Positions 37,132 through 45,963 of a stretch of 64,000 bases of DNA are shown here, piece after piece; within the stretch, counting starts at the first letter, position 1; each line of letters begins with the position of its first letter. Made by a program: the position numbers and the translations under genes. The notes beneath the pieces were generated by a model. The model did not search any database. It was not told the DNA's origin and worked only from the letters and a program-made list of their open reading frames with translations. Location: positions 5,505,342 through 5,569,341 of the forward strand of contig CP051237.1 in NCBI GenBank assembly GCA_017794825.1, in the 5' to 3' direction. This stretch comes from Pararhizobium sp. GTDB lineage: Bacteria > Pseudomonadota > Alphaproteobacteria > Rhizobiales > Rhizobiaceae.

Positions 37132-37569
37132 TCACAGGAGACCGAGTTCGGCCAATTCCTGGCGTAGTTTCGGCGGTAGAGCGGTCAGTGCTTCATCGGT
37201 GCTTTTCAGATCTCGTGGCGCGTCTTCGCGCGTCAGGTAGCGCCAGCCTTGAAAAGCCCTGCGTGGCTGCCACTCCGTGTAGACAAGCGTCGGTTCAAGA
37301 ACGATGCGGCAGCGCGATATACCTGACGGATCGGTGAACGGACGGATTTCGTTGATTTCCTGCCGCACCTGGATGTTTCCCTTAATCACCCAGTAAAGCG
37401 ATCCGCCGTCGATCAGTTCATCGGCGCGTTTTGGCATCATCCGTGTCGTGTGAAACTGGATGACCTCCTCGCCAGCCTGCTCCTTCTCCTTCAATCTGAA
37501 GCGTATCCATGATTCAAGGTTTTCAACTGAATCAACGCCGACACAGAGTTTTACGAGATTAAGGCCCAT
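37132..37569 (-). CDS. DUF1489 family protein
   Basis: A 145-residue protein matching the alphaproteobacterial DUF1489 family: MGLNLVKLCVGVDSVENLE at the start, TRMMPKRADELIDGGSLYWV in the middle and RAFQGWRYLTREDAP near the end. No motif for catalysis is evident and the function is unknown. It has no signal peptide. It lies between the vWA gene and sdaA, all leftward. Confidence 0.92.
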   Translation of the reverse strand: MGLNLVKLCVGVDSVENLESWIRFRLKEKEQAGEEVIQFHTTRMMPKRADELIDGGSLYWVIKGNIQVRQEINEIRPFTDPSGISRCRIVLEPTLVYTEWQPRRAFQGWRYLTREDAPRDLKSTDEALTALPPKLRQELAELGLL

Positions 37570-37636
37570 GGTTCAGCAAGTAGCCCTTGCGGCCCGCTGG
37601 TCAAGTCGGTTTGCGACCTGTCCACAACACGCGTGC

Positions 37637-39037
37637 TCAGCAAGCCACCACGTTCACCGCCAGGCCTCCCTCGCTCGTTTCCTTGTAACGTTCATTCATA
37701 TCGATTCCTGTCTGACGCATCGTTTCCACACAGGCGTCCAGCGGCACGAAATGCTTACCGTCTCCTTTGAGAGCCAGTGACGCGGCTGTCACTGCCTTTA
37801 CCGCGCCCATAGCATTTCTCTCGATACACGGGACCTGGACGAGACCAGCGACTGGATCGCAGGTCATGCCAAGGTGATGTTCAAGTGCGATTTCAGCGGC
37901 GTTTTCCACCTGTTCCGGCGTGCCGCCCATTACGGCGGCAAGTCCTGCAGCAGCCATAGCCGACGCCGAACCCACCTCACCCTGGCAGCCGACTTCCGCT
38001 CCGGATATCGAAGCGTTGTGTTTGATGAGTCCGCCTATGGCCGCCGCGGTCAAAAGGAATTCCCGGATTCCCTTTTGATCAGCCCCGTTGTGAAAGCGGG
38101 TATAGTATTTAACCGTCGCCGGTATCACCCCCGCCGCACCGTTCGTCGGGGCCGTTACAACACGTCCGCCCGAGGCATTCTCTTCGTTTACCGCCATCGC
38201 ATAGACGCTCAGCCAGTCATTGGCCAGCAATGGGTTGGGCTCATTGCGTTTCCACTCGCTGTCGAGCTTTTCATGTATGGAACGCGCGCGCCGTTTGATC
38301 CTGAGGCCTCCCGGCAATTCGCCGGTCTGACGCAAGCCTCTATCGATACATCCTTCCATTGCCGACCAGATCCGATCAACTCCGGAATATAGTTCTTCCG
38401 TTGTCTGACGCGTCAGTTCGTTCGCTTCTTTCATTTCGGCGATAGACAAACCGGACGACTGCGCCATTTCCAACATCTCTGAGGCGCTGCCGAAAGGATA
38501 AGGGACCTCTTCAGTGGCTTGATATTCCGACTCGTTTTTCAGGGCGTCCAGTTCAAGATCAGTGACGACGAAACCTCCGCCAATTGAATAGTATATCCTC
38601 CGCAACAGCAGACGATCATTACTGTCCAAGGCGGTAAAAGTCATGCCGTTGGCGTGACCCGGAAGCGGGCTCTTACGGTCGAAAACCAGATCGGATGATG
38701 GATCGAAACGATAAGCCGGGTGTCCAGGCGGTTCGATGACGCAGTTGCTTTCAACCGTCTTGACAATCGCGTCCATTGAATCTGGATCCACGTTATCCGG
38801 CTTTTCGCCGCACAGGCCCAGAACCACCGCGCGCCCCGAGCCGTGTCCGATCCCTGTATAGGCCAGCGAACCGTGTAAACTTACCTTGATAGAGGCGATC
38901 TCGCTTCCATAAGGCCGCGGCCAGTCTCCAGCGACTATTTCGTCGAGAAACCGGTTGGCGGCGGTCATGGGACCCATGGTGTGAGAACTGGAAGGCCCTA
39001 CCCCGATCTTGAAGACATCGAAAACTGAAAGGAACAT
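37637..39037 (-). CDS. sdaA: L-serine ammonia-lyase
   Basis: A 466-residue single-chain iron-sulfur L-serine dehydratase, which deaminates serine to pyruvate. The N-terminal beta domain begins VFDVFKIGVGPSSSHTMGPM. The catalytic alpha domain carries GCQGEVGSASAMAAAGL, MTCDPVAGLVQVPCIERNAMGA and VACV-like C-terminal cysteines that ligate the [4Fe-4S] cluster. Its length matches SdaA of E. coli (~454). It is followed upstream on the same strand by a small membrane protein gene with its own terminator. Confidence 0.96.
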   Translation of the reverse strand: MFLSVFDVFKIGVGPSSSHTMGPMTAANRFLDEIVAGDWPRPYGSEIASIKVSLHGSLAYTGIGHGSGRAVVLGLCGEKPDNVDPDSMDAIVKTVESNCVIEPPGHPAYRFDPSSDLVFDRKSPLPGHANGMTFTALDSNDRLLLRRIYYSIGGGFVVTDLELDALKNESEYQATEEVPYPFGSASEMLEMAQSSGLSIAEMKEANELTRQTTEELYSGVDRIWSAMEGCIDRGLRQTGELPGGLRIKRRARSIHEKLDSEWKRNEPNPLLANDWLSVYAMAVNEENASGGRVVTAPTNGAAGVIPATVKYYTRFHNGADQKGIREFLLTAAAIGGLIKHNASISGAEVGCQGEVGSASAMAAAGLAAVMGGTPEQVENAAEIALEHHLGMTCDPVAGLVQVPCIERNAMGAVKAVTAASLALKGDGKHFVPLDACVETMRQTGIDMNERYKETSEGGLAVNVVAC

Positions 39038-39142
39038 TGCGGTTTCCAGGAAAGCTAGAGGCCACGTTACGGTATCATATCTGTTTCCCGAGGCGAGTCC
39101 CCCAGGATAGCCGACACCCTGTGGTATGAAGGCGACATTGCA

Positions 39143-39177
39143 CCAAAAAGAAACGGCGTGAGGATTACCTCACGCCG
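39143..39177 (-). terminator. intrinsic terminator of the 33-residue protein gene
   Basis: A perfect 10-bp stem (CGGCGTGAGG 39154-39163, CCTCACGCCG 39168-39177) with a 4-nt loop is followed on the minus strand by TTTCTTTTT (39143-39153). It separates the small gene from sdaA. Confidence 0.88.
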
Positions 39178-39208
39178 CTCATTGAAACAGATCTTGAACT
39201 TTATTGGT

Positions 39209-39310
39209 TCAGACGCCACCGAACAGATAGATGAGAAAGATCAGGATGGCGAAACCGAAAACCGCGCGGGCTGTAACTCCCCAGCAGGATTTCTGAACGG
39301 TATCTTCCAT
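39209..39310 (-). CDS. small single-pass membrane protein, 33 residues
   Basis: A short leftward ORF, ATG 39310 to TGA 39209, with GGAG six bases upstream of the start. The N-terminus (MEDTVQKSCWGVTARAV) is followed by one hydrophobic helix (FGFAILIFLIYLFGG). An intrinsic terminator follows 32 bp past the stop codon, so it is a complete transcription unit. The family was not recognised. It could be a membrane-protein regulator or part of a respiratory or transport complex, which is inference from size alone. Confidence 0.7.
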   Translation of the reverse strand: MEDTVQKSCWGVTARAVFGFAILIFLIYLFGGV

Positions 39311-39700
39311 TTTGGCTCCGAAAAGTGCCCTGTTGTAAGCCGCGCCATTAACAATCAGTCGCGGCAGTGCAGTGACATAGTAGATGCCATGCGCTTTCGC
39401 AACTGCAAAATGGCAATTTTGTGTCAGGCATTTTCAAACGATTATAATATGATGAAAAGAGGTTCGTACTTTCAAGCTGTTAGATAGGCTGACTGCGGGG
39501 AAGATGTTGTTAAAAAAGTGTGAAAACCGCGTCAAAGTTCCGTCGAGCAAACCCTTGGGTTACGTGATTTTGAAGACAGAATGACAGTGAGTCGCAGCCT
39601 TTCCGTGAATTAAACCCTGTCGATGCATGTTGATGCGACGTTGGCATGCGCGATGCGCTGAACTATTCTCTACCCGTCAACACTCTGTCATATCCTTTCA
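39311..39700. other. intergenic region, nothing recognised
   Basis: 390 bp between the small membrane protein gene (leftward) and the DUF1624 gene (rightward). It must hold both promoters, but none stands out. A rightward 110-codon frame overlapping 39158-39487 runs antisense across the small gene and its terminator and is not credible. Confidence 0.4.
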
Positions 39701-40696
39701 ATGAAATTCTTCAGTACGTACATCTCCCGACTTGGAAGACCGCGTGCCCGATCACTCCAGGGGCGGATTCGTGTATTCGACGTAGCCCGCGGCGTCGCAC
39801 TCGCGGCAATGGCTATTTATCACGTCACCTGGGATCTGGAGTTCTTTCGCTATGTTCCGGCAGGGCTGACTGCCGAAGGCGGCTGGAAGATTTTTGCCCG
39901 CTGCATTGCCGGGAGTTTTCTCTTCCTTGTCGGCATCAGTCTCGTCCTTGCACACGGAGACCGGATAAAATGGCGTGCGTTTATCGGCAGGCTCGCAATG
40001 ATCGTCCTGGCTTCACTGGCCATCACGGTCGTCACCTACATGATGATGCCGGAGAGATACGTTTTCTTTGGAATACTCCACTGCATTGCTCTGTCCAGCG
40101 TGTTGGGTCTGGCCTTCCTCAAGCTTCCACCGGTTCTAACTGCTTTGGCGGGCTTTCTGATAATTTTTCTGTCGCCCTATCTGCATACGACGCTGTTGGA
40201 CCATCCTCTCTTCAGTTGGATCGGGTTGTCGACCTATACAGTTCAATCCAACGACTACGTGCCGCTCTTCCCCTGGTTCGGGACAGTGTTGATTGGAATT
40301 GCGGTCGGTAGAGTTCTGAAAAGAACCGATGGTTTGGCAAAATTGGGCGCGCTATATCCTGCGAACGACCCGGTCGGCCGTGGACTGTCATTTATTGGCA
40401 GACACAGCCTGGCTTTCTACCTGATACATCAACCGGTCCTGTATTCGATGGTGTTTATTTTCAGTCTGGTGTCGCCGGCGGATCAAAGGCCAATCTACCT
40501 CGATCTCTGCAATCCGGGCTGCTCGCAAAATGATCCCGCCGAGTTTTGTCAGCGCTACTGTCAGTGCACTGCGGATAGGTTTCATAACGCGGGACTTCTG
40601 GATGATCTTCTCTATGACCGGCTTGTCTATGATGGTAATGATACCGTTACTGATATCATCATGAGTTGCACCGCCGAATCCCGCGAACAGCAGTGA
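39701..40696 (+). CDS. heparan-alpha-glucosaminide N-acetyltransferase domain (DUF1624) membrane protein
   Basis: A 331-residue polytopic membrane protein. The N-terminal RIRVFDVARGVALAAMAIYHVTWDL with its Asp-His pair is the hallmark of DUF1624/HGSNAT-like acyltransferases; FLFLVGISLVLAH, YVFFGILHCIALSS and FYLIHQPVLYS follow. They are thought to transfer acyl groups to a glycan across the membrane, but the bacterial substrates are unknown. The C-terminal ~65 residues, after ADQRPIYLD, look less membrane-like than is usual for the family. It converges with the MerR regulator gene. Confidence 0.85.
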   Translation: MKFFSTYISRLGRPRARSLQGRIRVFDVARGVALAAMAIYHVTWDLEFFRYVPAGLTAEGGWKIFARCIAGSFLFLVGISLVLAHGDRIKWRAFIGRLAMIVLASLAITVVTYMMMPERYVFFGILHCIALSSVLGLAFLKLPPVLTALAGFLIIFLSPYLHTTLLDHPLFSWIGLSTYTVQSNDYVPLFPWFGTVLIGIAVGRVLKRTDGLAKLGALYPANDPVGRGLSFIGRHSLAFYLIHQPVLYSMVFIFSLVSPADQRPIYLDLCNPGCSQNDPAEFCQRYCQCTADRFHNAGLLDDLLYDRLVYDGNDTVTDIIMSCTAESREQQ

Positions 40697-40719
40697 AAGC
40701 TATTCCTTTATAGAGCTGG

Positions 40720-41106
40720 TCAGGAGCCGACACGCAGTTCGGCGAGACGCGCCAGACACGCCTCGTCAACATTGTCGAGTTCGGCGAGCGTTTCCTCGAT
40801 GTCCTTGCGCTTCTGATTGAGTTGATCGCGCTTCTCAGCCACTCTTTTCATCATCAACTCAAGCTGTCCGATTTCACCGGGCGGACCCTTGTATATATCG
40901 ATGATTTCGCGGATCTCCGCGATCGTGAAACCGAGCCGTCTGCCCCTCAGGATTTCCCCGATCAGGCGCCGGTCGGACGCCTTGAATAGCCTGGTGCGTC
41001 CGCGCCTCTCCGGATGGATGAGTCCTTCGTCTTCATAGAATCTCAGGGTTCGCGTCGAAACGCCGAACTCGCGCGTCAATTCGGTGATGGTATAGTATTT
41101 GTGCAT
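40720..41106 (-). CDS. MerR family transcriptional regulator (LiuR-like)
   Basis: A 128-residue MerR protein. The N-terminal helix-turn-helix with wing (YTITELTREFGVSTRTLRFYEDEGL) is followed by a coiled-coil dimerisation helix (VAEKRDQLNQKRKDIEETLAEL). There are no metal-binding cysteines of the CueR/SoxR type; the single Cys is at the C-terminus. It resembles LiuR, the regulator of branched-chain amino acid (leucine/isovalerate) degradation. A 20-bp perfect palindrome upstream (41137-41156) is a likely autoregulatory operator. No liu catabolic genes are in the window. Confidence 0.87.
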   Translation of the reverse strand: MHKYYTITELTREFGVSTRTLRFYEDEGLIHPERRGRTRLFKASDRRLIGEILRGRRLGFTIAEIREIIDIYKGPPGEIGQLELMMKRVAEKRDQLNQKRKDIEETLAELDNVDEACLARLAELRVGS

Positions 41107-41136
41107 TGGCTCTCATGATGTTGATCGGACAGTGGA

Positions 41137-41156
41137 TGACTTTTACGTAAAAGTCA
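41137..41156. promoter_or_regulatory. 20-bp palindromic operator upstream of the MerR gene
   Basis: TGACTTTTACGTAAAAGTCA is perfectly self-complementary. It overlaps a -35-like TTGACT on the minus strand and lies 31 bp upstream of the regulator's start codon. The core TTTACGTAAA resembles the TACGTA-containing sites reported for LiuR regulators. No typical -10 follows at 17-20 nt. Confidence 0.6.
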
Positions 41157-41199
41157 ATTTTTAGACTGTCATGGCGTCTCTGTCAGGGAGCCAGTGCGC

Positions 41200-42615
41200 C
41201 TACAAGACGCCGAACCACCATCCGGCCAAGCCGAGGAAAGAGAAAAATCCGACGACGTCGGTCACCGTCGTCACGAAAACCGCCGACGCGAGCGCAGGAT
41301 CAACGCCGATCTTGTCGAGCAACAACGGCAAGAGGATACCGGCGAGCGCCGCCGACACCATGTTGATTACCATTGCAATGGCGATCACAAAACCGAGTTG
41401 CATATTGCCGAACCAGACAAAAGCCATGATTGCGACGAGAACGGCGAACAACAGGCCGTTGATCAAGCCGATCCATGTTTCGCGCCGAATGATGCGGGCC
41501 GCATTATAAATGTCCAGGTCACGCGTCGCGAGCGCGCGCACAGTCACCGTCAGCGTCTGGGTTCCCGCATTGCCTCCCATGGAGGCGACGATCGGCATCA
41601 GGACAGCAAGCGCCACCATTTGCTGAATGGTCGCATCGAAGATGCCAATGATCAATGAGGCCAGTATCGCTGTCGCCAGGTTGACGAGCAGCCAGGGAAA
41701 GCGCGAGCGTACGGTGGAAATGACATTGTCCGACAGTTCCTCGTCGCCGACGCCACCGAGGAACTTAATGTCCTCCTCGGCTTCTTCCTGGATCATGTCA
41801 AGGACGTCGTCGATTGTCAGAACGCCGACCAGCCTGTTGTTCTCGTCCACGACAGCTGCCGACAACAGGTCGTACTGGCTCATCAGCTGAGCGGCGTCTT
41901 CCTGGTCCATGGACGCAGGAATAGACCTGCTGGTCTCGTGCATGATGTCTTCGACACGTACTTCGCGCCTGCTGCGAAGGATTCTGTCAAGGTCGATGGC
42001 GCCGAGCAGCCGAAACGTAGGATCGACAACGAAAACCTGAGCAAATGAAAATGGAAGATTTTCATCTTCACGCAAATAGTCGATGGTCTGTCCGACGCTC
42101 CAGAATGGGGGCACGGCGACGAATTCGGTCTGCATCCGTCGCCCGGCGGTCTCTTCCGGGTAGTCGAGAGAGCGTCGCAGGCGAACCCGTTCGGTAAACG
42201 GAAGACGCGACAGGATGTCGTCCTGTTCCTCCGGGGCGAGATCCTCGAGAATGTAGACGGCGTCGTCGGAATCGAGTTCGCCCAGACCTTCGACCATCTG
42301 CTCGATTGGCAGGTCGCCGACGATCTCGCGGCGCACGGACTCGTCCACCTCGGTCAGGGCGGTAAAGTCGAAGTCCTCTCCCAGCAGTCCGACAAGAGCC
42401 TTTCTCTGTTCTGACTGCAGGGATTCCAGCAGATCGCCGAGTTCTGATTCGTGAAGACTGGCTACCTGTTCCTTCAGAAACAGGATGTCGCGGTCGGCGA
42501 TCGCAGCACCAACGCGTGCGAGATAATCGCTGCGGAGAACGCCGTCGTCGTCGTAGATATCAGTCGGTTCCGCGGCCGTGTTTTCGGCTGCGGTTTCTTC
42601 AGCCTCTTCGCTCAT
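41200..42615 (-). CDS. mgtE: magnesium transporter MgtE
   Basis: A 471-residue Mg2+ channel. The cytosolic N domain of superhelical repeats (ESELGDLLESLQSEQRKALV) is followed by two CBS domains (about 155-280), a plug helix and five membrane helices. The pore-lining segment includes ASMGGNAGTQTLTVTVRALA. It takes up Mg2+ and closes when cytosolic Mg2+ is high. There is no M-box riboswitch sequence that I could recognise upstream. ATG at 42615. Confidence 0.95.
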   Translation of the reverse strand: MSEEAEETAAENTAAEPTDIYDDDGVLRSDYLARVGAAIADRDILFLKEQVASLHESELGDLLESLQSEQRKALVGLLGEDFDFTALTEVDESVRREIVGDLPIEQMVEGLGELDSDDAVYILEDLAPEEQDDILSRLPFTERVRLRRSLDYPEETAGRRMQTEFVAVPPFWSVGQTIDYLREDENLPFSFAQVFVVDPTFRLLGAIDLDRILRSRREVRVEDIMHETSRSIPASMDQEDAAQLMSQYDLLSAAVVDENNRLVGVLTIDDVLDMIQEEAEEDIKFLGGVGDEELSDNVISTVRSRFPWLLVNLATAILASLIIGIFDATIQQMVALAVLMPIVASMGGNAGTQTLTVTVRALATRDLDIYNAARIIRRETWIGLINGLLFAVLVAIMAFVWFGNMQLGFVIAIAMVINMVSAALAGILLPLLLDKIGVDPALASAVFVTTVTDVVGFFSFLGLAGWWFGVL

Positions 42616-42758
42616 CGATATCCATGGATTCGCGCGTGTCTAGGATTTCGCGGAACATAGAGCGACTGCCCACCAAAGGGAACCGTCCGGTTACGTCATT
42701 AGTGAGGATTACTCACTACCGGATCAATCTCCGGGAACAGCCGAGATTCTACGCCAAA

Positions 42759-43781
42759 TCAGGATGGCGAAACATCAGGCCCTCTGGCCAGACACTCGGC
42801 GAACATTTTCGGATCGACATTACCGCCTGAAAGAACGACCGCGACCGTATCACCGGAAAATCGCTCGCGTTGCTGAAGCAAGGCCGCAAACCCCGCCGCC
42901 CCTCCAGGTTCGACAACAACCTTCAGATGATGGAAGGCGAGGAACATGGCTGACAAGGCTTCGTCATCGGAAATGGCGTATCCGCCGCTGACGTATTTCT
43001 GAATGATACCGAACGGGTGTACGCCTACGGATTTGGTCAGCAACGCATCGCAAATGGTCTTTGTTAGGAAATCGGCTTCCTGTCTGGTTCCGGTTTCGAG
43101 CGACCGGATAATGTCGTCGAAACCAGCCGGTTCCGCAAACCATATTGAGGTATCCGGCATGCAGAATTTCACCGCCAGGGCGATGCCGGAAAGCAGCCCT
43201 CCGCCGCCCGCCGGACAAAAGACGTGATCAATCCGGATACCGGCGTCAGTCGCGTCCTTTGCGATTTCCAGGCCTGCCGTCCCCTGCCCGGACATGATGT
43301 CAAGATCATCGAACGGCCGGATGATTTCAGCGTTCGTTTCCGCCGCAATTTGTTCGGCGATCGCTTCGCGATCACCGGTCAACCTGTCGTATGTAACGAC
43401 CTTGGCGCCGTATGCGCGGGTGTTGGCCAGCTTAATCGCGGGCGCATCTTCCGGCATGATGATCGTGCACGGGACGCCAAGCAATTGCGCTGCGTGAGCG
43501 ACGCCTTGAGCGTGGTTGCCGGATGAGAAGGCAACCACTGATTTCTCCGGTTCTGCTTCGATAAGCCTCGACAGTTTCGTGTAGGCGCCGCGAAATTTGA
43601 ATGAGCCGGTTTTCTGCAGGCATTCAGGCTTGAACAAAACACGCAGCCCCAGGAATTCGTTGAGCAGCGGGGCTTCCAGCAATGGCGTTCTTATCGCCTG
43701 GCCTTTGATGCGCCCGTCCGCTTCCTCAACCATTGCGAGGTCGATTTGGGGCTTATGCAATGCTTGTTCGGCAGTTTCCAT
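42759..43781 (-). CDS. threonine/serine dehydratase (PLP-dependent)
   Basis: A 340-residue fold-type II PLP enzyme. The PLP lysine lies in KTGSFKFRGA (near residue 57), with the SSGNHAQGVA loop and glycine-rich CPAGGGGLLSG for phosphate binding. There is no C-terminal ACT domain, so it is the catabolic rather than the isoleucine-regulated type; serine racemase-like activity is also possible. ATG at 43781 has GAGG upstream; the frame is open to 43850. Its upstream neighbour mgsA ends 5 bp earlier, so they are co-transcribed. Confidence 0.9.
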   Translation of the reverse strand: METAEQALHKPQIDLAMVEEADGRIKGQAIRTPLLEAPLLNEFLGLRVLFKPECLQKTGSFKFRGAYTKLSRLIEAEPEKSVVAFSSGNHAQGVAHAAQLLGVPCTIIMPEDAPAIKLANTRAYGAKVVTYDRLTGDREAIAEQIAAETNAEIIRPFDDLDIMSGQGTAGLEIAKDATDAGIRIDHVFCPAGGGGLLSGIALAVKFCMPDTSIWFAEPAGFDDIIRSLETGTRQEADFLTKTICDALLTKSVGVHPFGIIQKYVSGGYAISDDEALSAMFLAFHHLKVVVEPGGAAGFAALLQQRERFSGDTVAVVLSGGNVDPKMFAECLARGPDVSPS

Positions 43782-43785
43782 GTTT

Positions 43786-44160
43786 CTACCTCGATATATA
43801 TTCGAGAACGGCGTCGGCTGTGGAGATACTGCATGCAAGAGGCAAATCATAGACGATGGCCAATCGCGTCAGCGCCTTCACATCCACGTCATGCGGCATG
43901 GGTGAAAGCGGGTCGACGAAGAAGACCAAAGCGTCAAGCTGATCCTCGGCGATCAATGCGCCAATCTGCTGGTCGCCGCCCAACGGCCCGCTTTTCAGCG
44001 CCTTGACGTGTAGCTGAGGAAGCGCCGCGCCAATTCGTGCTCCTGTCGTGCCCGTTGCGACAATCTCCATGTCCGCAAGGCGCGGTGCATTTCGAACGAC
44101 CCATTCAACGAGAGCATCCTTCTTTGCGTCATGGGCCACGAGCGCGATCCTGATGGTCAT
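43786..44160 (-). CDS. mgsA: methylglyoxal synthase
   Basis: A 124-residue methylglyoxal synthase, converting dihydroxyacetone phosphate to methylglyoxal and phosphate. The MGS domain shows LVAHDAKKDALVEW near residue 8 (catalytic His), TGTTGARI near 42, GPLGGDQQIGALI near 65, and VFFVDPLSPMPHDVDV with the catalytic Asp. ATG at 44160 gives the standard start; a longer frame reaches 44208. It is followed by the threonine dehydratase gene. Confidence 0.95.
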   Translation of the reverse strand: MTIRIALVAHDAKKDALVEWVVRNAPRLADMEIVATGTTGARIGAALPQLHVKALKSGPLGGDQQIGALIAEDQLDALVFFVDPLSPMPHDVDVKALTRLAIVYDLPLACSISTADAVLEYISR

Positions 44161-44345
44161 GGTCTGAGCTTCCGTTTCACGGTTCCGGCTTTGGTTATTA
44201 CAGGTCATCGCGCAAGAAAAGCCATCTGGTGTAAATACCTGCCATCAACTGTCTTGATTATTTTAAATCTAAAATATAATTTTCTTTTCCGTTCGCGTAA
44301 TCTGATAGGAGCAATCCGCTCGTTGCGATCTTAGCGAATAATTAA

Positions 44346-44374
44346 TTGACCAGTCGGTCGGCTTATGGCCTAAT
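44346..44374 (+). promoter_or_regulatory. candidate promoter of the DctPQM operon
   Basis: TTGACC (44346-44351) and CCTAAT (44369-44374) with a 17-nt spacer lie 40 bp upstream of the DctP start codon. Imperfect GACC/GGTC symmetry overlaps the -35 box. Confidence 0.4.
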
Positions 44375-44413
44375 GACTATGCAATCAGCCCGGGAAAACC
44401 GGAGGAGGAACAA

Positions 44414-45451
44414 ATGGGAATCATTTCGAAAATTGGCGCTGTGAGCGCTCTCTGCCTTTCAATTGCCGGCGTTTCCATGTCCGCGTACGCACAAACAACG
44501 GAGTTGACGGTCTCTTCCTGGCTGCCGCCGTCACATCCGATTGTCGAAGATATGGTTGTGCCCTGGATCAAGCAGGTCGAAGAAGCGACCAATGGGTCCG
44601 TCTCCATAAAAATCCTTCCGAAACCGGTTGGATCTCCTCCTGCGCATTTCGATATCGCGCGCGATGGCCTGGCCGACATAACCTTCGGCGTCCATGGCTA
44701 TCAGCCTGGTCGTTTTGTGCTCACATCCGTCGCCGAAATGCCATTTCTTGGCGACAGTGCAGAAGCAACGTCAGTCGCCTACTGGCGCATCTATGAAAAA
44801 TACATGGCCGACAAAGGCGAACATGACGGCGTGAAAGTCCTGAGCGTCTTCACCCATGGTCCCGGCGTCATCATGACAACGGGCGATCCGATCGAACAGA
44901 TGTCCGACCTCGACGGCATGAAGATCCGCGTCGGCGGCGGCATCATCAAGGACCTTGCCGGCGCCATGAACGTGGTGGCCATTCTGAAACCGGCCACGCA
45001 GGTTTACGAAATTCTGTCGCGCGGCATTGCTGACGGCGTATTCTTCCCGATGGAATCTCTGGCGGCTTTCAAGCTTGAAGGTCTGCTCAAGAATCTGACG
45101 GAAGTTCCAGGCGGCCTTTATAACACCTCCTTCTTCCTGGTCATGAATCCGGCCTCCTACGACAAGCTGACGGATGAACAGAAAGCGGCGGTCGATGCTG
45201 CTTCCGGCGAGGCGTTCGCGAAACTTGCCGGCGCCGCATGGGACGTGGCGGACGAGGAAGGCCGTGCGGTCGCCCTCGACAACGACATCCAGATCATGAC
45301 GGCGTCGGAATCGTTTGTCGGAGAAATTGCGACGGCGGCTGGCCCTATCATCGACGCCTGGTACGTTGAAGCCGGCAAGAAGGGCGTTGACGGCAAAGTG
45401 ATGCTTGAAGAGTTCAAGCAACTCGCGAAAGAACTCGAAGCTTCCAACTGA
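44414..45451 (+). CDS. TRAP transporter substrate-binding protein DctP
   Basis: A 345-residue periplasmic DctP-type receptor. A signal peptide ends near AYA-Q (residue 26). The mature start, TELTVSSWLPPSHPIVEDMVVPW, and the central LDGMKIRVGGGIIKDLAGAMN with its carboxylate-binding Arg are typical. It belongs to the group that binds C4-dicarboxylates or related carboxylates. A strong GGAGGAGG precedes ATG 44414. It is the first gene of a three-gene TRAP operon distinct from the TAXI system at 1195-4034. Confidence 0.93.
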   Translation: MGIISKIGAVSALCLSIAGVSMSAYAQTTELTVSSWLPPSHPIVEDMVVPWIKQVEEATNGSVSIKILPKPVGSPPAHFDIARDGLADITFGVHGYQPGRFVLTSVAEMPFLGDSAEATSVAYWRIYEKYMADKGEHDGVKVLSVFTHGPGVIMTTGDPIEQMSDLDGMKIRVGGGIIKDLAGAMNVVAILKPATQVYEILSRGIADGVFFPMESLAAFKLEGLLKNLTEVPGGLYNTSFFLVMNPASYDKLTDEQKAAVDAASGEAFAKLAGAAWDVADEEGRAVALDNDIQIMTASESFVGEIATAAGPIIDAWYVEAGKKGVDGKVMLEEFKQLAKELEASN

Positions 45452-45462
45452 GCTGCTGACTG

Positions 45463-45963
45463 ATGTCAGAATCAATATCCAGGGTCGCGCGCGTCGCGAC
45501 CCTTATTCTTGAGATCAGCGGCGCCGCCCTTCTCGTGGCGATGATGCTGATGACATTTGCAGATGTTATCGGGCGCTATTTTTTCAACAGCCCGATCGAT
45601 GGCGCATTCGAACTGACTGAACTGATGCTGGCGACACTGCTTTATTGCGGATTGCCGCTCATATCGATGCGTGACGGCCACGTAACGGTCGATCTCCTGG
45701 AGGGCGGACTTTCATCAAGAACGAAGCGTGTGAGAGACGCTATCGTCAACCTGTTGATGGCTGGTGCGCTGGCGTTTCTCGCGGTGAAACTATGGGGCAA
45801 GGCGGACCTTTCCGGCTACGACACGACGGCCATTCTTGAAATTCCGCTCGCGCCGCTAATGCGTTTCATGGCCATTTCGTGCGGCGTCAGCGCAATCCTG
45901 ACGCTTATGCTCCTGCACTTCCCGCGTAAACCCGTCAATACGGAAGTGGTGGCCGGGCAATGA
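45463..45963 (+). CDS. TRAP transporter small permease DctQ
   Basis: A 166-residue four-helix DctQ subunit. ADVIGRYFFNSPIDGAFELTE is the conserved loop after helix 1, followed by GHVTVDLLEGGLSS. It pairs with the DctM subunit encoded immediately downstream, whose start overlaps this stop by ATGA (45960-45963). Confidence 0.93.
   Translation: MSESISRVARVATLILEISGAALLVAMMLMTFADVIGRYFFNSPIDGAFELTELMLATLLYCGLPLISMRDGHVTVDLLEGGLSSRTKRVRDAIVNLLMAGALAFLAVKLWGKADLSGYDTTAILEIPLAPLMRFMAISCGVSAILTLMLLHFPRKPVNTEVVAGQ

Noticed and set aside
39158..39487. Rightward 109-codon frame
   Set aside because: It is antisense to the small membrane protein gene and its terminator, and has no Shine-Dalgarno or recognisable domain.
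41157..42700. M-box magnesium riboswitch upstream of mgtE
   Set aside because: The upstream region is short and no conserved M-box elements or long leader could be recognised.
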